Part shown: positions 15,453-23,586 of the stretch, piece by piece
How the letters are laid out: every line of letters begins with the position of its first letter
How positions within the stretch are numbered: the first letter of the stretch is position 1
Assembly: GCA_002500505.1 (NCBI GenBank)
Contig: DLRM01000043.1
Span: 84,558-148,557 of the forward strand
Reading direction: 5' to 3'
From: Planctomycetes bacterium UBA7888
GTDB lineage: Bacteria > Planctomycetota > UBA1135
DNA length: 64,000 nucleotides
Notes under the pieces: generated by a model
Told to the model about the DNA's origin: nothing
Seen by the model: the letters and a program-made list of their open reading frames with translations, nothing else
The model's database searches: none
Made by a program: the position numbers and the translations under genes

Positions 15453-17059
15453 TTATCGCTTTGCTCCTTGTCGCTGCGTGCGCTGAGGAAAACGATATTG
15501 CACCACGGCCAAACGTGGTTCTTATTTCAATTGATTCTCTACGCCAAGATCGGCTTGGCTGTTATGGACATGAACTCGAATTTGCCCCCGATTTAAAGGT
15601 TAGCCCAAACCTAGACCATTTAGCAAAAGTAGGGGAACGCTTTATGAATGCGTTTACAAGCACTTCTTGGACGCTACCCTCACATGCTGCGCTCATGACA
15701 GGATTGAATGACCGCGCGCATGGAGTAGAGACTGGGAGTTTCAAAATTGACCCCAAGCATGAGGTTTTAGCAGAACTGTTTCAAGATGCGGGATGGAGAA
15801 CCTTTGGTGTATACAGTGGCGGCTTCCTTGACCCACGCCATGGATTTTCGCGTGGATTCGACAAGTATGAGTCAGCAATTCTAGATTCAAAAGAATGCCA
15901 AGATGCCGTGGCGCATGAAATGAAGTTGGTAGAGGAGCAAGCTCCAGATATTGAATGGAATTCCAAACGAATTGCTCGGCTAAGAAAAATCATTTTGAGG
16001 TATCAAAATCGTGGCCAACAAGTAAGCGATGCTGCCATAACAATGCTCGAAGACAACCATGAAGATGGCAAGCCTTTTTTCTTATTTACCCACTTCTTTG
16101 ATGTCCATCATGACTATTTACCTGAAAGAATTGACCCTGAACTAGCCCTCTCTTTTGACCCCACATACGAAGGTATATGGACTGGCAAAGATTGGACCGA
16201 ACGTGCTGTTGATCCGGGAACTCGAAAACCAAACTTGGGAAGGCGCGACCTCGCCCATGTAATGGCTATGTACGATGCCGAAGTTCATTTGGTAGACAGG
16301 CAAATTGGACGAATCTTTGCGTGGCTCAAACGCAATTCTCTATGGGATAACACCATCGTGGTAGTTGTTTCTGACCATGGCGAAGAGTTCTTTGATCATG
16401 GCGGAATAACCCATGCCAATAACCTACACAATGAACTAATTCGCATTCCTCTTTTTTTAAAGGAGGCGAAGAGAGTGAACTCAATCACGGGAAATATTTC
16501 TGAGCAGGTTGTGGGCATTCACCACATCGCCCCCACCTTATTGCAACTTGCTGGTGTTAAGGAAAGCTGCAATCAAAATAAACGCGGCATACTCGAGTCA
16601 AATGGTAACGAAGGTGTCATTAGCAGACTGCAAGTATTCTCCAGTAGCAACAGGCAGGGAAACATTCGTGATGCCTGGCGCGATCAAGAATATAGTGTAC
16701 TTAGATGGTTCCGCCCTGATCCTGTTTCTGGCGAACTAAAGCTCGCAACACACCCTAAAACCAATCAGCCTGCTGTCCTGATTTATGACCTTTCCCAGGA
16801 TCCGCTCGAGCAATCACCATTAAATTTAAGTGACCCCCGAGCCACTATCGCCCTGAAAAGATTTCACCGTGATGCAATGTTGGAAGAAAAACAGGCCCAA
16901 AAGATTTCTCAATCGCCTGTTGCAGCAAGGTTGGCTAATATTCGCACTAGCGAAGAGACCGAATTCTTGGAGGCGCTTGGATACGCCCTTGCTCCACAGG
17001 AAATCGAAGATACCTCAATTTATTTTTCATTTCCCCTGCCACTGCCAAATGAAAATTGA
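15431..17059 (+). CDS. Sulfatase-fold lipoprotein with Thr at the nucleophile position
   Basis: Alkaline-phosphatase/sulfatase superfamily protein of 542 aa, exported as a lipoprotein (hydrophobic start, lipobox V-A-A-C with Cys near residue 17). Metal-site motifs are present: the Asp in LISIDSLRQDRLG, S-D-H-G-E-E-F-F-D-H-G, and a following Asn/His/Lys region. The place of the formylglycine signature C/S-x-P-S-R is occupied by T-L-P-S-H, so the usual convertible Cys or Ser is missing. Thr is the nucleophile in related phosphoethanolamine transferases and phosphodiesterases, so a phospho-ester substrate is at least as likely as a sulfate ester. The gene overlaps accC by 22 nt and sits between two carboxylase genes. 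Confidence 0.8.
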   Translation: MVKSRILIIALLLVAACAEENDIAPRPNVVLISIDSLRQDRLGCYGHELEFAPDLKVSPNLDHLAKVGERFMNAFTSTSWTLPSHAALMTGLNDRAHGVETGSFKIDPKHEVLAELFQDAGWRTFGVYSGGFLDPRHGFSRGFDKYESAILDSKECQDAVAHEMKLVEEQAPDIEWNSKRIARLRKIILRYQNRGQQVSDAAITMLEDNHEDGKPFFLFTHFFDVHHDYLPERIDPELALSFDPTYEGIWTGKDWTERAVDPGTRKPNLGRRDLAHVMAMYDAEVHLVDRQIGRIFAWLKRNSLWDNTIVVVVSDHGEEFFDHGGITHANNLHNELIRIPLFLKEAKRVNSITGNISEQVVGIHHIAPTLLQLAGVKESCNQNKRGILESNGNEGVISRLQVFSSSNRQGNIRDAWRDQEYSVLRWFRPDPVSGELKLATHPKTNQPAVLIYDLSQDPLEQSPLNLSDPRATIALKRFHRDAMLEEKQAQKISQSPVAARLANIRTSEETEFLEALGYALAPQEIEDTSIYFSFPLPLPNEN

Positions 17060-17072
17060 CTCACTCCTGTGC

Positions 17073-17078
17073 TAGGCT
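17073..17078 (+). promoter_or_regulatory. -10-like box TAGGCT of the carboxyltransferase gene
   Basis: Ends 9 nt before the ATG at 17088. It suggests an internal promoter serving the carboxyltransferase and biotin carrier genes independently of accC. Confidence 0.5.
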
Positions 17079-17087
17079 TAGGCGCAA

Positions 17088-18815
17088 ATGGCTCATGTCC
17101 CCCTCCACCCCATTGGCTCACCAAGAGAACAATTCCTTGAACCAGCCGAAATATCCAGCAATGCTGAATTTCTGGGAGAAAAATCCGAGCTACTCCAAAC
17201 TCGCCGCAAAGAGATTCAATCGGGCTGGGGAGAAAAGTATGAGGAGCGAACCCACCAAAAGGGAAAGCTAACGGCTTGGGAACGCTTAGATGCACTTCGA
17301 GATTCTGATTCGCCCGTTCACCCAGTGGGTACTTTCGTCAATTGGGATGTGGATTTTGACCAAGCTGGCCGAACCTTAAAGTCCCCTGGCGCAGGAGTGC
17401 TCACCGTACTCACGAAGGTAGAAAATCGCTGGGTCATGGTGATTGCCAACGACAACACGGTGGCCTCGGGTTCCTGGTGGCCACAAACGCCTGAAAAAAT
17501 CGAGCGCGCCCAAGAAGTGGCTCTGCGCCTACGAATTCCTGTCGTCTATCTCGTTGACTGTTCTGGCCTCTTCTTGCCCGAACAATCGCGCTCTTTTCCT
17601 GGTCGAACAGGAGCCGGCCATATTTTCATGAAGAACTCCCAACTTTCCGCCGAGGGAGTGCCTCAAATTGCAGGAGTGTTCGGTGATTGCATCGCGGGTG
17701 GCGGTTACATGCCGATTATTTCAGACCGCGTTTATATGACCGAGCAGGCATACATGGTGATTGCCGGTGCGGCTTTGATTAAGGGAGCAAAATCTCAAAA
17801 CTTGACTTCCCTTGGAATCGGAGGCCCGGAAGTCCATGTTCACCAATCGGCTTGTGCCGATGAGCGCGTCCCTGACGACGAAGCATGCCTTTCCGCTCTT
17901 CGAGCCGAAGTAGTAAGAACCGCTTCATGCGGTGCAGATTTCCGCCGCGGAGGCGTAGACCCTGCACCGCCTCAATTCCCCGCTTCTGATTTGGATTCCC
18001 TTTTCCCAAAAGACCATCGCACTTTTTACGACGTGCGAGAAGTCCTAGCCCGATTGGTGGATCGCTCCCTATTTTGGGAGCTTCTCCCCCATCGCGGACA
18101 GGAAATTGTGACCGGAGTGGGGAGAGTGAATGGACTCTACTGCGGATTTATCGCTAATGTTCAAGGGCCGGTGCCCGACCCCGAACATCGCGGAAAGATC
18201 AAACCCGGGGGAATCCTATACAAAGAAGGTATTGCAAAGTGCTCCGCCTTTTCTCGTGCTTGCAATTCGGACGGAATTCCGTTGGTTTGGCTTCAAGATG
18301 TTAGTGGTTTTGATATTGGTGCCGAGGCCGAAGCGCATGGGCTGTTGGGTTATGGCTCGAATTTGATTTACACCAATAGCACGAACACCACTCCCATGTT
18401 TACGATTCTTCTTCGGAAGGCCTCGGGAGCAGGCTACTACGCCATGGCTGGTCTTCCCTATGAACCCGTGCTCCAACTCTCCACGCCTCTTTCCAGGCAA
18501 TCCGTTATGGAAGGGCGCACCTTGGCCATTGCCACGTACAACACGAAGCTTGATGACGAATTCGGAATCGCTTCGGAAGACCCTAAAGAGCGGGCGGCCG
18601 TTGAAAAGGGGATGGCAGCGGTCGAGGCAAGAATCGAAGGAGACATGGACCCTTACAAAGCGGCCAGTCAGCGGGACACAGACGAAATTGTTCTGCCTTC
18701 GGAATTGCGACCTTGGCTGGAATGCCTAGTTGAAGCCAGCTATCAAGCCCAAGGGGTGCGTCGTGTAAAGAACCCTCGCATTTGGTCCCTTCACGATTTA
18801 GATGTGCTTACCTAA
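17088..18815 (+). CDS. Acyl-CoA carboxylase, carboxyltransferase subunit
   Basis: A 575-aa two-domain crotonase-fold protein of the carboxyltransferase family. The N-terminal half holds VVYLVDCSGLFLPEQ and a G-D-C-I-A-G-G-G-Y-M-P oxyanion-hole segment. The C-terminal half holds LVWLQDVSGFDIGAEAEAHG and an ILLRKASGAGYYAMAG block. It transfers the carboxyl group from biotin to an acyl-CoA. With the biotin carboxylase upstream and a biotin carrier 8 nt downstream it most likely forms a three-subunit acyl-CoA carboxylase. The size and the split into two domains would also fit the glutaconyl-CoA decarboxylase alpha subunit, but no sodium-pump subunits are nearby. Confidence 0.88.
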   Translation: MAHVPLHPIGSPREQFLEPAEISSNAEFLGEKSELLQTRRKEIQSGWGEKYEERTHQKGKLTAWERLDALRDSDSPVHPVGTFVNWDVDFDQAGRTLKSPGAGVLTVLTKVENRWVMVIANDNTVASGSWWPQTPEKIERAQEVALRLRIPVVYLVDCSGLFLPEQSRSFPGRTGAGHIFMKNSQLSAEGVPQIAGVFGDCIAGGGYMPIISDRVYMTEQAYMVIAGAALIKGAKSQNLTSLGIGGPEVHVHQSACADERVPDDEACLSALRAEVVRTASCGADFRRGGVDPAPPQFPASDLDSLFPKDHRTFYDVREVLARLVDRSLFWELLPHRGQEIVTGVGRVNGLYCGFIANVQGPVPDPEHRGKIKPGGILYKEGIAKCSAFSRACNSDGIPLVWLQDVSGFDIGAEAEAHGLLGYGSNLIYTNSTNTTPMFTILLRKASGAGYYAMAGLPYEPVLQLSTPLSRQSVMEGRTLAIATYNTKLDDEFGIASEDPKERAAVEKGMAAVEARIEGDMDPYKAASQRDTDEIVLPSELRPWLECLVEASYQAQGVRRVKNPRIWSLHDLDVLT

Positions 18816-18819
18816 GGGG
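18814..18819 (+). promoter_or_regulatory. Shine-Dalgarno site of the biotin carrier gene
   Basis: AAGGGG begins within the carboxyltransferase stop codon (TAA 18813-18815) and lies 4 nt before the ATG at 18824. It identifies this ATG, not the upstream in-frame start at 18782, as the true start. Confidence 0.6.
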
Positions 18820-18823
18820 TTTG

Positions 18824-19405
18824 ATGCCCATTCCTCAACTTGAACTCCTCGTAAAATCCCTAGCTGACGGAAGCGGCTGGGAACTTTCTGCGCCGAGTGT
18901 TGGATTGTGGACAAATGCTCCTGAAAAAGGAGAACGTATTGACTCCAGCACCGACATCGGTGTTTTGTTGATTCTGGAACGTGCTTGGACCTTGAAAGTT
19001 CCAAAAGACGTCGAAGGCTTCGTGGACTCTGAGCCCCCTGAGCGAAAGCACCGCCCGATGGAGTATGGCGAGCCCATGCTTCGAGTCCTGCGGGAAGGTA
19101 AGCCGATTCATGCTTCCCAAGATGCAATCCCATCTGCTATGGAAGACCAAGGCGGCCTCTACTTACGCGCCCCTCAAGCGGGGCGTTTCTACCGCCGGCC
19201 AGATCCAGAATCGCCTCTTTACGCCGAAGAAGGTGATGAAATTTTTTCAGGTCGCACGATTGGATTATTGGAAGTGATGAAAACTTTCAATCCCGTAAAG
19301 TATGTCTCTGACTCTGACCTCCCAGAAAAAGCAACGATTGACAAGTTCCTCGCCCGTGATGGAGAAGATGTCCAGGAAGGACAACCGCTTCTCTCTTTGT
19401 CCTAG
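18824..19405 (+). CDS. Biotin carboxyl carrier protein of acyl-CoA carboxylase
   Basis: A 193-aa protein whose C-terminal 80 residues form a biotinyl-lipoyl domain: LRAPQAGRFYRRPDPES, then G-D-E-I-F-S-G-R-T-I-G and the biotinylation site L-L-E-V-M-K-T, where the Lys after V-M is the attachment point. The canonical E-A-M-K-M is changed to E-V-M-K-T. The roughly 110-residue N-terminal part is longer and more acidic than the AccB linker and has no recognised domain. It carries carboxybiotin between the biotin carboxylase and the carboxyltransferase. Its stop codon overlaps that of the convergent gene in a 4-nt CTAG. Confidence 0.88.
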   Translation: MPIPQLELLVKSLADGSGWELSAPSVGLWTNAPEKGERIDSSTDIGVLLILERAWTLKVPKDVEGFVDSEPPERKHRPMEYGEPMLRVLREGKPIHASQDAIPSAMEDQGGLYLRAPQAGRFYRRPDPESPLYAEEGDEIFSGRTIGLLEVMKTFNPVKYVSDSDLPEKATIDKFLARDGEDVQEGQPLLSLS

Positions 19406-19893
19406 GAGTTGGCGCGAATCTTTTCGAAGTAGCCGGTGAAATGGACACGGCGAAGCCAATCTTCTTTCCCCTCACCATCAAATTCGTACTGGAACACAAC
19501 CCGGCTTCCGGGCCCAAAAGAAATTCCAGTGTTCCAAGAAAGAGGGTTGGGGGATTCATTCATACGGGCATCAAAGGCCACTTTACGAGACTGGTCGAGG
19601 ACTCTCTCAAGCCAAAACCGGTCTAGGTCGGATGTAAGGTGTCCCTGAAAATCTTCATGACGCATTGTCCAAAGATCGGTCAACACAAAACGTGAACCAG
19701 CAGGAACGGTAAGCAAGGTTTCTGGAACTCCACTTTGCAAGACAAAAGAATCCCAATGAGGAAGTTGCGGCGGAGAAACCTGAACGATGCCAGTCAAGGC
19801 CATGTCCTGAGGCTCTTGCGGAAGCACCGCCTGCAAAGCCCCGGCCGCAAGGAAGAATAAGCAGAAAACTGGGAGGAGGCGTGTCATCATCAT
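19402..19893 (-). CDS. Hypothetical secreted protein
   Basis: A 163-aa product with a signal peptide (MMMTRLLPVFCLFFLAAGAL). No family is recognised. The mature part has a beta-rich pattern with VPAGSRFVLTDLW in the middle and SRVVFQYEFDG near the end. Three consecutive ATG codons begin the gene (19893, 19890, 19887); a TAGACT box lies 4, 7 or 10 nt upstream of them, so the second or third is preferred by spacing. It converges on the biotin carrier gene with a shared CTAG. Confidence 0.6.
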   Translation of the reverse strand: MMMTRLLPVFCLFFLAAGALQAVLPQEPQDMALTGIVQVSPPQLPHWDSFVLQSGVPETLLTVPAGSRFVLTDLWTMRHEDFQGHLTSDLDRFWLERVLDQSRKVAFDARMNESPNPLSWNTGISFGPGSRVVFQYEFDGEGKEDWLRRVHFTGYFEKIRANS

Positions 19894-19897
19894 CAGC

Positions 19898-19903
19898 AGT
19901 CTA
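19898..19903 (-). promoter_or_regulatory. -10-like box TAGACT of the 19893 gene
   Basis: Ends 4 nt before the first and 7 nt before the second of three tandem ATG codons on the minus strand. Confidence 0.5.
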
Positions 19904-19974
19904 GACGCGCCGAATCGACGAGTTCCTCCCCCATCTTTCTTCAGAATTGGAACATGCCACCTAGTGGCACCTGA

Positions 19975-19980
19975 TAGGCT
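19975..19980 (+). promoter_or_regulatory. -10-like box TAGGCT of the 19989 gene
   Basis: Ends 8 nt before a GTG start, separated by the pyrimidine-rich TTCCTCCC. Supports GTG 19989 as the start. Confidence 0.5.
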
Positions 19981-19988
19981 TTCCTCCC

Positions 19989-21317
19989 GTGCAGCGGCTC
20001 CTCATCCTCGATGTCGTCGGCTTGACCCCAGCTTTACTCCATTCTGGTGCCATGCCGCGCTTGGAGGCCTTTGCCAAACTTCGAGGTTGTACGGAATGGC
20101 AACCTGGCCTACCCGCGGTGACGGCTTCTGTCCAAGCCGACATCTTGACTGGAATGCGGCCCACCCAACATGGCATTGTGGGAAATGGGTGGTATGACCA
20201 GGATTATGGAGAAGTTCGGATGTGGCCTCAATCCGCCGCCCTTCTTCAAGGGAAAACGCTTCACGAACATTGGCGTAAAGCCAACCCTGGTTCCTTGACC
20301 GCCCAACTTTTCTGGTGGTGGAACCTCCCGAGCCGTGCCGACATTTCCGTGACTCCCCGCCCAACTTATTGGGCGGACGGCAGAAAGGGTCCCGATATTC
20401 ATTCCAATCCTGCGGCTCTACGCAAGCGGCTTATCCAGCGATTCGGTGCTTTCCCTTTGTTCAATTTCTGGGGTCCTGCGGCTGGACTGCAAAGCACTCA
20501 GTGGATTGTCGACGCCACGATAGACGTCATTCAAGAAGAACGACCCGGTCTCTGTCTAAGTTATCTTCCCCACTTGGATTATGACTTACAGCGTTTTGGC
20601 CCAGATAGCCCCGAAGCAACACAAGCCGCAGCCGCAGTGGATTCTGAAGTGGGCCGCCTCTTGGATTTCGCCGCTGCCGAGGGAATCGAGGTCGTTGTCC
20701 TTTCCGAATATGGCATTGAATCCGTCTCCCAGGCAGCTTTCCCCAATCGCCGACTTCGGGAAGAAGGACTATTAAAAATCCACTCTGCCCAAAACGGCTC
20801 TCTCTTAGACCCTGGAAATTCGAAAGCCTTTGCTGTTTGCAACCATCAATGTGCGCATGTGTATCTTTCCCCCGAGGCGGACCAGTCTTCTGTTCGCCAG
20901 ATTCTGGAAGAGCTCAATGGAGTGGAATCTGTTTTGGACAAAGAAGAACAAAGCAGCATTGGACTCAACCACGCTCGCTCGGGTGACTTCTTTTGCATTG
21001 CTCAGAAAGGGTGGTGGTTTGCGTACCCTTATTGGTTAGACACCGAGCCAGAGCCGGATTTTGCCCGCACGGTCAACATTCACGCCAAGCCTGGCTATGA
21101 TCCTTGTGAACTTTTTTTGAATCCAAATGTACCGGCGGCCAAAGCCATGATTGCCTTCAAGCTCCTTGCAAAGAAACTAGGTTTCCGTGCCCCAATGCCC
21201 TATGTCCCTTTGGACACCTCCCTCGTACGAGGTTCTCATGGGCGAAGCTCCACTGCGGTCCTACTCAACGCATCGGCCTGGCCAATAGCTCCGTCATTTA
21301 AAGGAGCTGAAAATTAA
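19989..21317 (+). CDS. Nucleotide pyrophosphatase/phosphodiesterase-like protein (alkaline phosphatase superfamily)
   Basis: A 442-aa protein with a GTG start and no obvious signal peptide. The N-terminus LLILDVVGLTPAL supplies the first metal-binding Asp. PAVTASVQADILTGMRPTQHG matches the nucleophile region of type I phosphodiesterases, where Thr attacks the phosphate, and YLPHLDYDLQRFG matches the middle metal-ligand block. The block that usually reads S-D-H-G is here L-S-E-Y-G-I, so one metal site is altered. A late His in NIHAKPGYDPCELF is typical of the family. Substrate unknown; hydrolysis of nucleotide or phospholipid esters is the family theme. It converges on the barrel gene, leaving 12 nt. 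Confidence 0.8.
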   Translation: MQRLLILDVVGLTPALLHSGAMPRLEAFAKLRGCTEWQPGLPAVTASVQADILTGMRPTQHGIVGNGWYDQDYGEVRMWPQSAALLQGKTLHEHWRKANPGSLTAQLFWWWNLPSRADISVTPRPTYWADGRKGPDIHSNPAALRKRLIQRFGAFPLFNFWGPAAGLQSTQWIVDATIDVIQEERPGLCLSYLPHLDYDLQRFGPDSPEATQAAAAVDSEVGRLLDFAAAEGIEVVVLSEYGIESVSQAAFPNRRLREEGLLKIHSAQNGSLLDPGNSKAFAVCNHQCAHVYLSPEADQSSVRQILEELNGVESVLDKEEQSSIGLNHARSGDFFCIAQKGWWFAYPYWLDTEPEPDFARTVNIHAKPGYDPCELFLNPNVPAAKAMIAFKLLAKKLGFRAPMPYVPLDTSLVRGSHGRSSTAVLLNASAWPIAPSFKGAEN

Positions 21318-21329
21318 TCTCCCTAACGA

Positions 21330-22583
21330 CTAGAAGCTAGGTCGAGGAGACCCGAATTCCACTATCCACTGAAGGCCAACTGCGTAATACTTTTGCCAGT
21401 CAGCTCCAGGGTTATCGTGAGACAAAGAGAGACGTAGGCGGTGATCCTCGTTGAGGCGATATCCAAAATGTCCGGAGTAATAGTGCCCCGCATTCTCCTC
21501 AATTTTGAAATGCTCCCACCAGGAACCAAGTAGGCCCAAACTATAATTAGTTCCAAGCTCTTTATTCCATGCTCCCCAATATCCCATGGAGGTCGTACTT
21601 TCCTCACCATCGCTATCCTCCGTTTCGCCATCCTTCATCCAAAATTCACCCGCAAGTTGGCCGCCAAGGAAAGGAGTTTGCATATCCAAATTCCAGAGGG
21701 CGGTCTGGAGTTCAAAGGTCTCGCCACCTTCGGTCCAAACCTCTCCGGGGGAAAACCAAGCACTCGTCCCCAGTTGAAAAGACTCCGGCTTGCCCCATTG
21801 GAGTCGACAACTCGCAGCCCAATTCTTGAGCCCGATGCGATTGTAGGGAACAGAGGAGCCAGTTCCATTGCCGGGTAAGTTTGCATTTTGGCGCTCAATA
21901 TCGGTTGCCAAACCCGTGGACCAGCGGAATCCTTCCGCAGCATTTCCCCCATGAAGTTCCACTCCGGTTGCAGCAAGGTTGCCACCGAGGAACTCACGCC
22001 TGACGCCATCCAGATTGGGGGAGGGGAAAGTGGAAGGATAAACACGATTCCAAGCACCGATATCGGCAAAGTACTTGCCAGCTCGAAAACGCAACTCACC
22101 AGGCCCCCCACCTAACCAAGCAGCGGCCTCGCGAAGGATAAAATCGGAGCCCGCGCCCCCGTCTGCCATGTCTATGACTGCATAAGCCGTCCCATAGTCC
22201 CCAACAGCTCCTTGGCCGTGAATCTCCACGCTCCGCATCCTCACTTTATTGAAGCGGTCCCGCTCCGAGGGTAAAGACAATGAATCCGCCTCCGAGAATT
22301 CAGCAGTAGCCTCAATTAAAGCTCCAAAATCAAAAGTGGGCGCAGCTGAAGTGGGCTCCCTCAATAATTGAAGAGCCAAGGCGTCCAAGCTATCCAAGGA
22401 AGCCTCTGCTGAACCTTCCTGCCCAGAGGAAGGGGTGTCGAAATCTGTAGAGGGGGCATCTAAGGCTTCGGCTGGAGAGGCGCTCCCATTAGGGAAATCC
22501 GCTAAGGGGGCCGAAGAAGCACAGGCCCCAAAAACAAGAACAGTTAAGGTCCAAAAGAATGGCAAATGAGGGGTTTTTTGCAT
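21330..22583 (-). CDS. Outer-membrane beta-barrel (porin-like) protein with lipobox-like N-terminus
   Basis: A 417-aa protein with an N-terminal hydrophobic segment and an L-V-F-G-A-C-A-S-S lipobox, then a low-complexity Ser/Ala/Asp linker to about residue 75. The rest alternates hydrophobic and polar residues in the manner of transmembrane beta-strands, with Gly/Asn turns and a C-terminal Phe (SPRPSF), typical of outer-membrane barrels. GKYFADIGAWNRVYP resembles phosphate-selective porin O/P and carbohydrate porins. Transport of small solutes is inferred. The combination of a lipobox with a barrel is unusual. It is divergent from panB. Confidence 0.7.
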   Translation of the reverse strand: MQKTPHLPFFWTLTVLVFGACASSAPLADFPNGSASPAEALDAPSTDFDTPSSGQEGSAEASLDSLDALALQLLREPTSAAPTFDFGALIEATAEFSEADSLSLPSERDRFNKVRMRSVEIHGQGAVGDYGTAYAVIDMADGGAGSDFILREAAAWLGGGPGELRFRAGKYFADIGAWNRVYPSTFPSPNLDGVRREFLGGNLAATGVELHGGNAAEGFRWSTGLATDIERQNANLPGNGTGSSVPYNRIGLKNWAASCRLQWGKPESFQLGTSAWFSPGEVWTEGGETFELQTALWNLDMQTPFLGGQLAGEFWMKDGETEDSDGEESTTSMGYWGAWNKELGTNYSLGLLGSWWEHFKIEENAGHYYSGHFGYRLNEDHRLRLSLSHDNPGADWQKYYAVGLQWIVEFGSPRPSF

Positions 22584-22591
22584 GAATACCC

Positions 22592-22597
22592 ATTGTA
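22592..22597 (-). promoter_or_regulatory. -10-like box TACAAT of the barrel gene
   Basis: Ends 8 nt before the ATG at 22583 on the minus strand. Confidence 0.55.
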
Positions 22598-22609
22598 CCC
22601 GTGAAAGGA

Positions 22610-22615
22610 TAAACT
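22610..22615 (+). promoter_or_regulatory. -10-like box TAAACT upstream of panB
   Basis: Ends 23 nt before the panB ATG at 22639, the same box and spacing as for the gene at 3615. No Shine-Dalgarno sequence; the last 9 nt before the ATG are pyrimidine-rich. Confidence 0.35.
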
Positions 22616-22638
22616 ATGCAGCTGGAAAACTCCCTCCC

Positions 22639-23565
22639 ATGACGCAACCTAAGGAATCCTCGATTTACGGCGGAGCAAAGCCCAAGCTTCCCAAAACTCC
22701 GCAACTTGCTTCAGAGAAGCCTGTACCTTCGAAAGTTACAGCCCCAGGCATTCTTGCACGCAAAGCTACGGGTCAGAAAATCCTGGCTCTCACCGCTTAC
22801 GATTCCCCAACCGCTCGCTTGGTGGATGAAGCTGGTTTTGATCTTATTTTGGTGGGCGACAGCATGGCAAATGTGGTGCTGGGGCATGCGACTACGCTCA
22901 AGATTTCCTTAGACCAAATCATCTCTGCCACTCGTGCAGTCAAGCGGGCTGTAGATCGCCCTCTTGTGGTGGCCGACATGCCTTTTGGCACTTACCACAT
23001 CAGCCAGGAAGAAACGCTTCGTAATGCTTTTCGATTGGTACGCGAAGGAGGCGCACAAGCAGTCAAGATTGAAGGTGGACAAAAACGTGCTCATTTGGTG
23101 AGAGCCCTCGTGGATGCCGACATCCCAGTCCTCGGCCATATTGGCCTCCTCCCACAATCCTACAACTTACGCGGAGGCTACCGAATACAAGGCCGCAACC
23201 TGGATGGCGCGGAACAACTTTTGGAAGATGGTCTAGCCTTGCAAGATGCGGGCGCCTTTGCCGTTGTACTTGAAGGCGTTCCATCTCAAGTTGCTACTGC
23301 GATCACCCAAAGAATTGACATTCCAACAATTGGAATTGGCGCAGGTGATGGATGCGACGGTCAGATTTTAGTTTTCCACGATGTTGTCGGATTGTCCGTT
23401 GGTCCGCAACCCAAATTTGTCCGGCGTTATGCAAATCTCGCCGAGGAAATCCGAAAAGCTCTCGATGCTTTGGCCAAGGATATCCAGCATGGGGAATTTC
23501 CTTCCCCAGAAGAATCCTACAACTATGACGGCAATCTTCCTGAAGGTTGGGAAGACAAAGAGTAA
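22639..23565 (+). CDS. panB: 3-methyl-2-oxobutanoate hydroxymethyltransferase
   Basis: First step of pantothenate synthesis: transfers a hydroxymethyl group from methylenetetrahydrofolate to alpha-ketoisovalerate, giving ketopantoate. Motifs: ALTAYDSPTARL, LVGDSMANVVLGH (metal Asp), ADMPFGTYH, VKIEGG, GHIGLLPQS and GIGAGDGCDGQILVFHD. The start is taken at 22639 (MTQPKES), giving 308 aa; even so, about 35 residues precede the usual start region (PGILARKATGQ), forming a Pro/Lys-rich extension. An upstream in-frame start at 22582 would overlap the start of the divergent gene and is unlikely. No panC or panD is in the window. Confidence 0.94.
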   Translation: MTQPKESSIYGGAKPKLPKTPQLASEKPVPSKVTAPGILARKATGQKILALTAYDSPTARLVDEAGFDLILVGDSMANVVLGHATTLKISLDQIISATRAVKRAVDRPLVVADMPFGTYHISQEETLRNAFRLVREGGAQAVKIEGGQKRAHLVRALVDADIPVLGHIGLLPQSYNLRGGYRIQGRNLDGAEQLLEDGLALQDAGAFAVVLEGVPSQVATAITQRIDIPTIGIGAGDGCDGQILVFHDVVGLSVGPQPKFVRRYANLAEEIRKALDALAKDIQHGEFPSPEESYNYDGNLPEGWEDKE

Positions 23566-23586
23566 AGCCTGCTGGGCTTAGGCTCT

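Noticed and set aside
15431..17059. Calling the lipoprotein an active sulfatase.
   Set aside because: The residue that must become formylglycine is Thr, which the maturation enzymes are not known to convert.
17088..18815. Naming the carboxyltransferase propionyl- or methylcrotonyl-CoA specific.
   Set aside because: Specificity depends on few residues that I cannot align with confidence here; the HMG-CoA-lyase-like gene is 22 kb away and lacks a key Cys, so it is no support for a leucine pathway.
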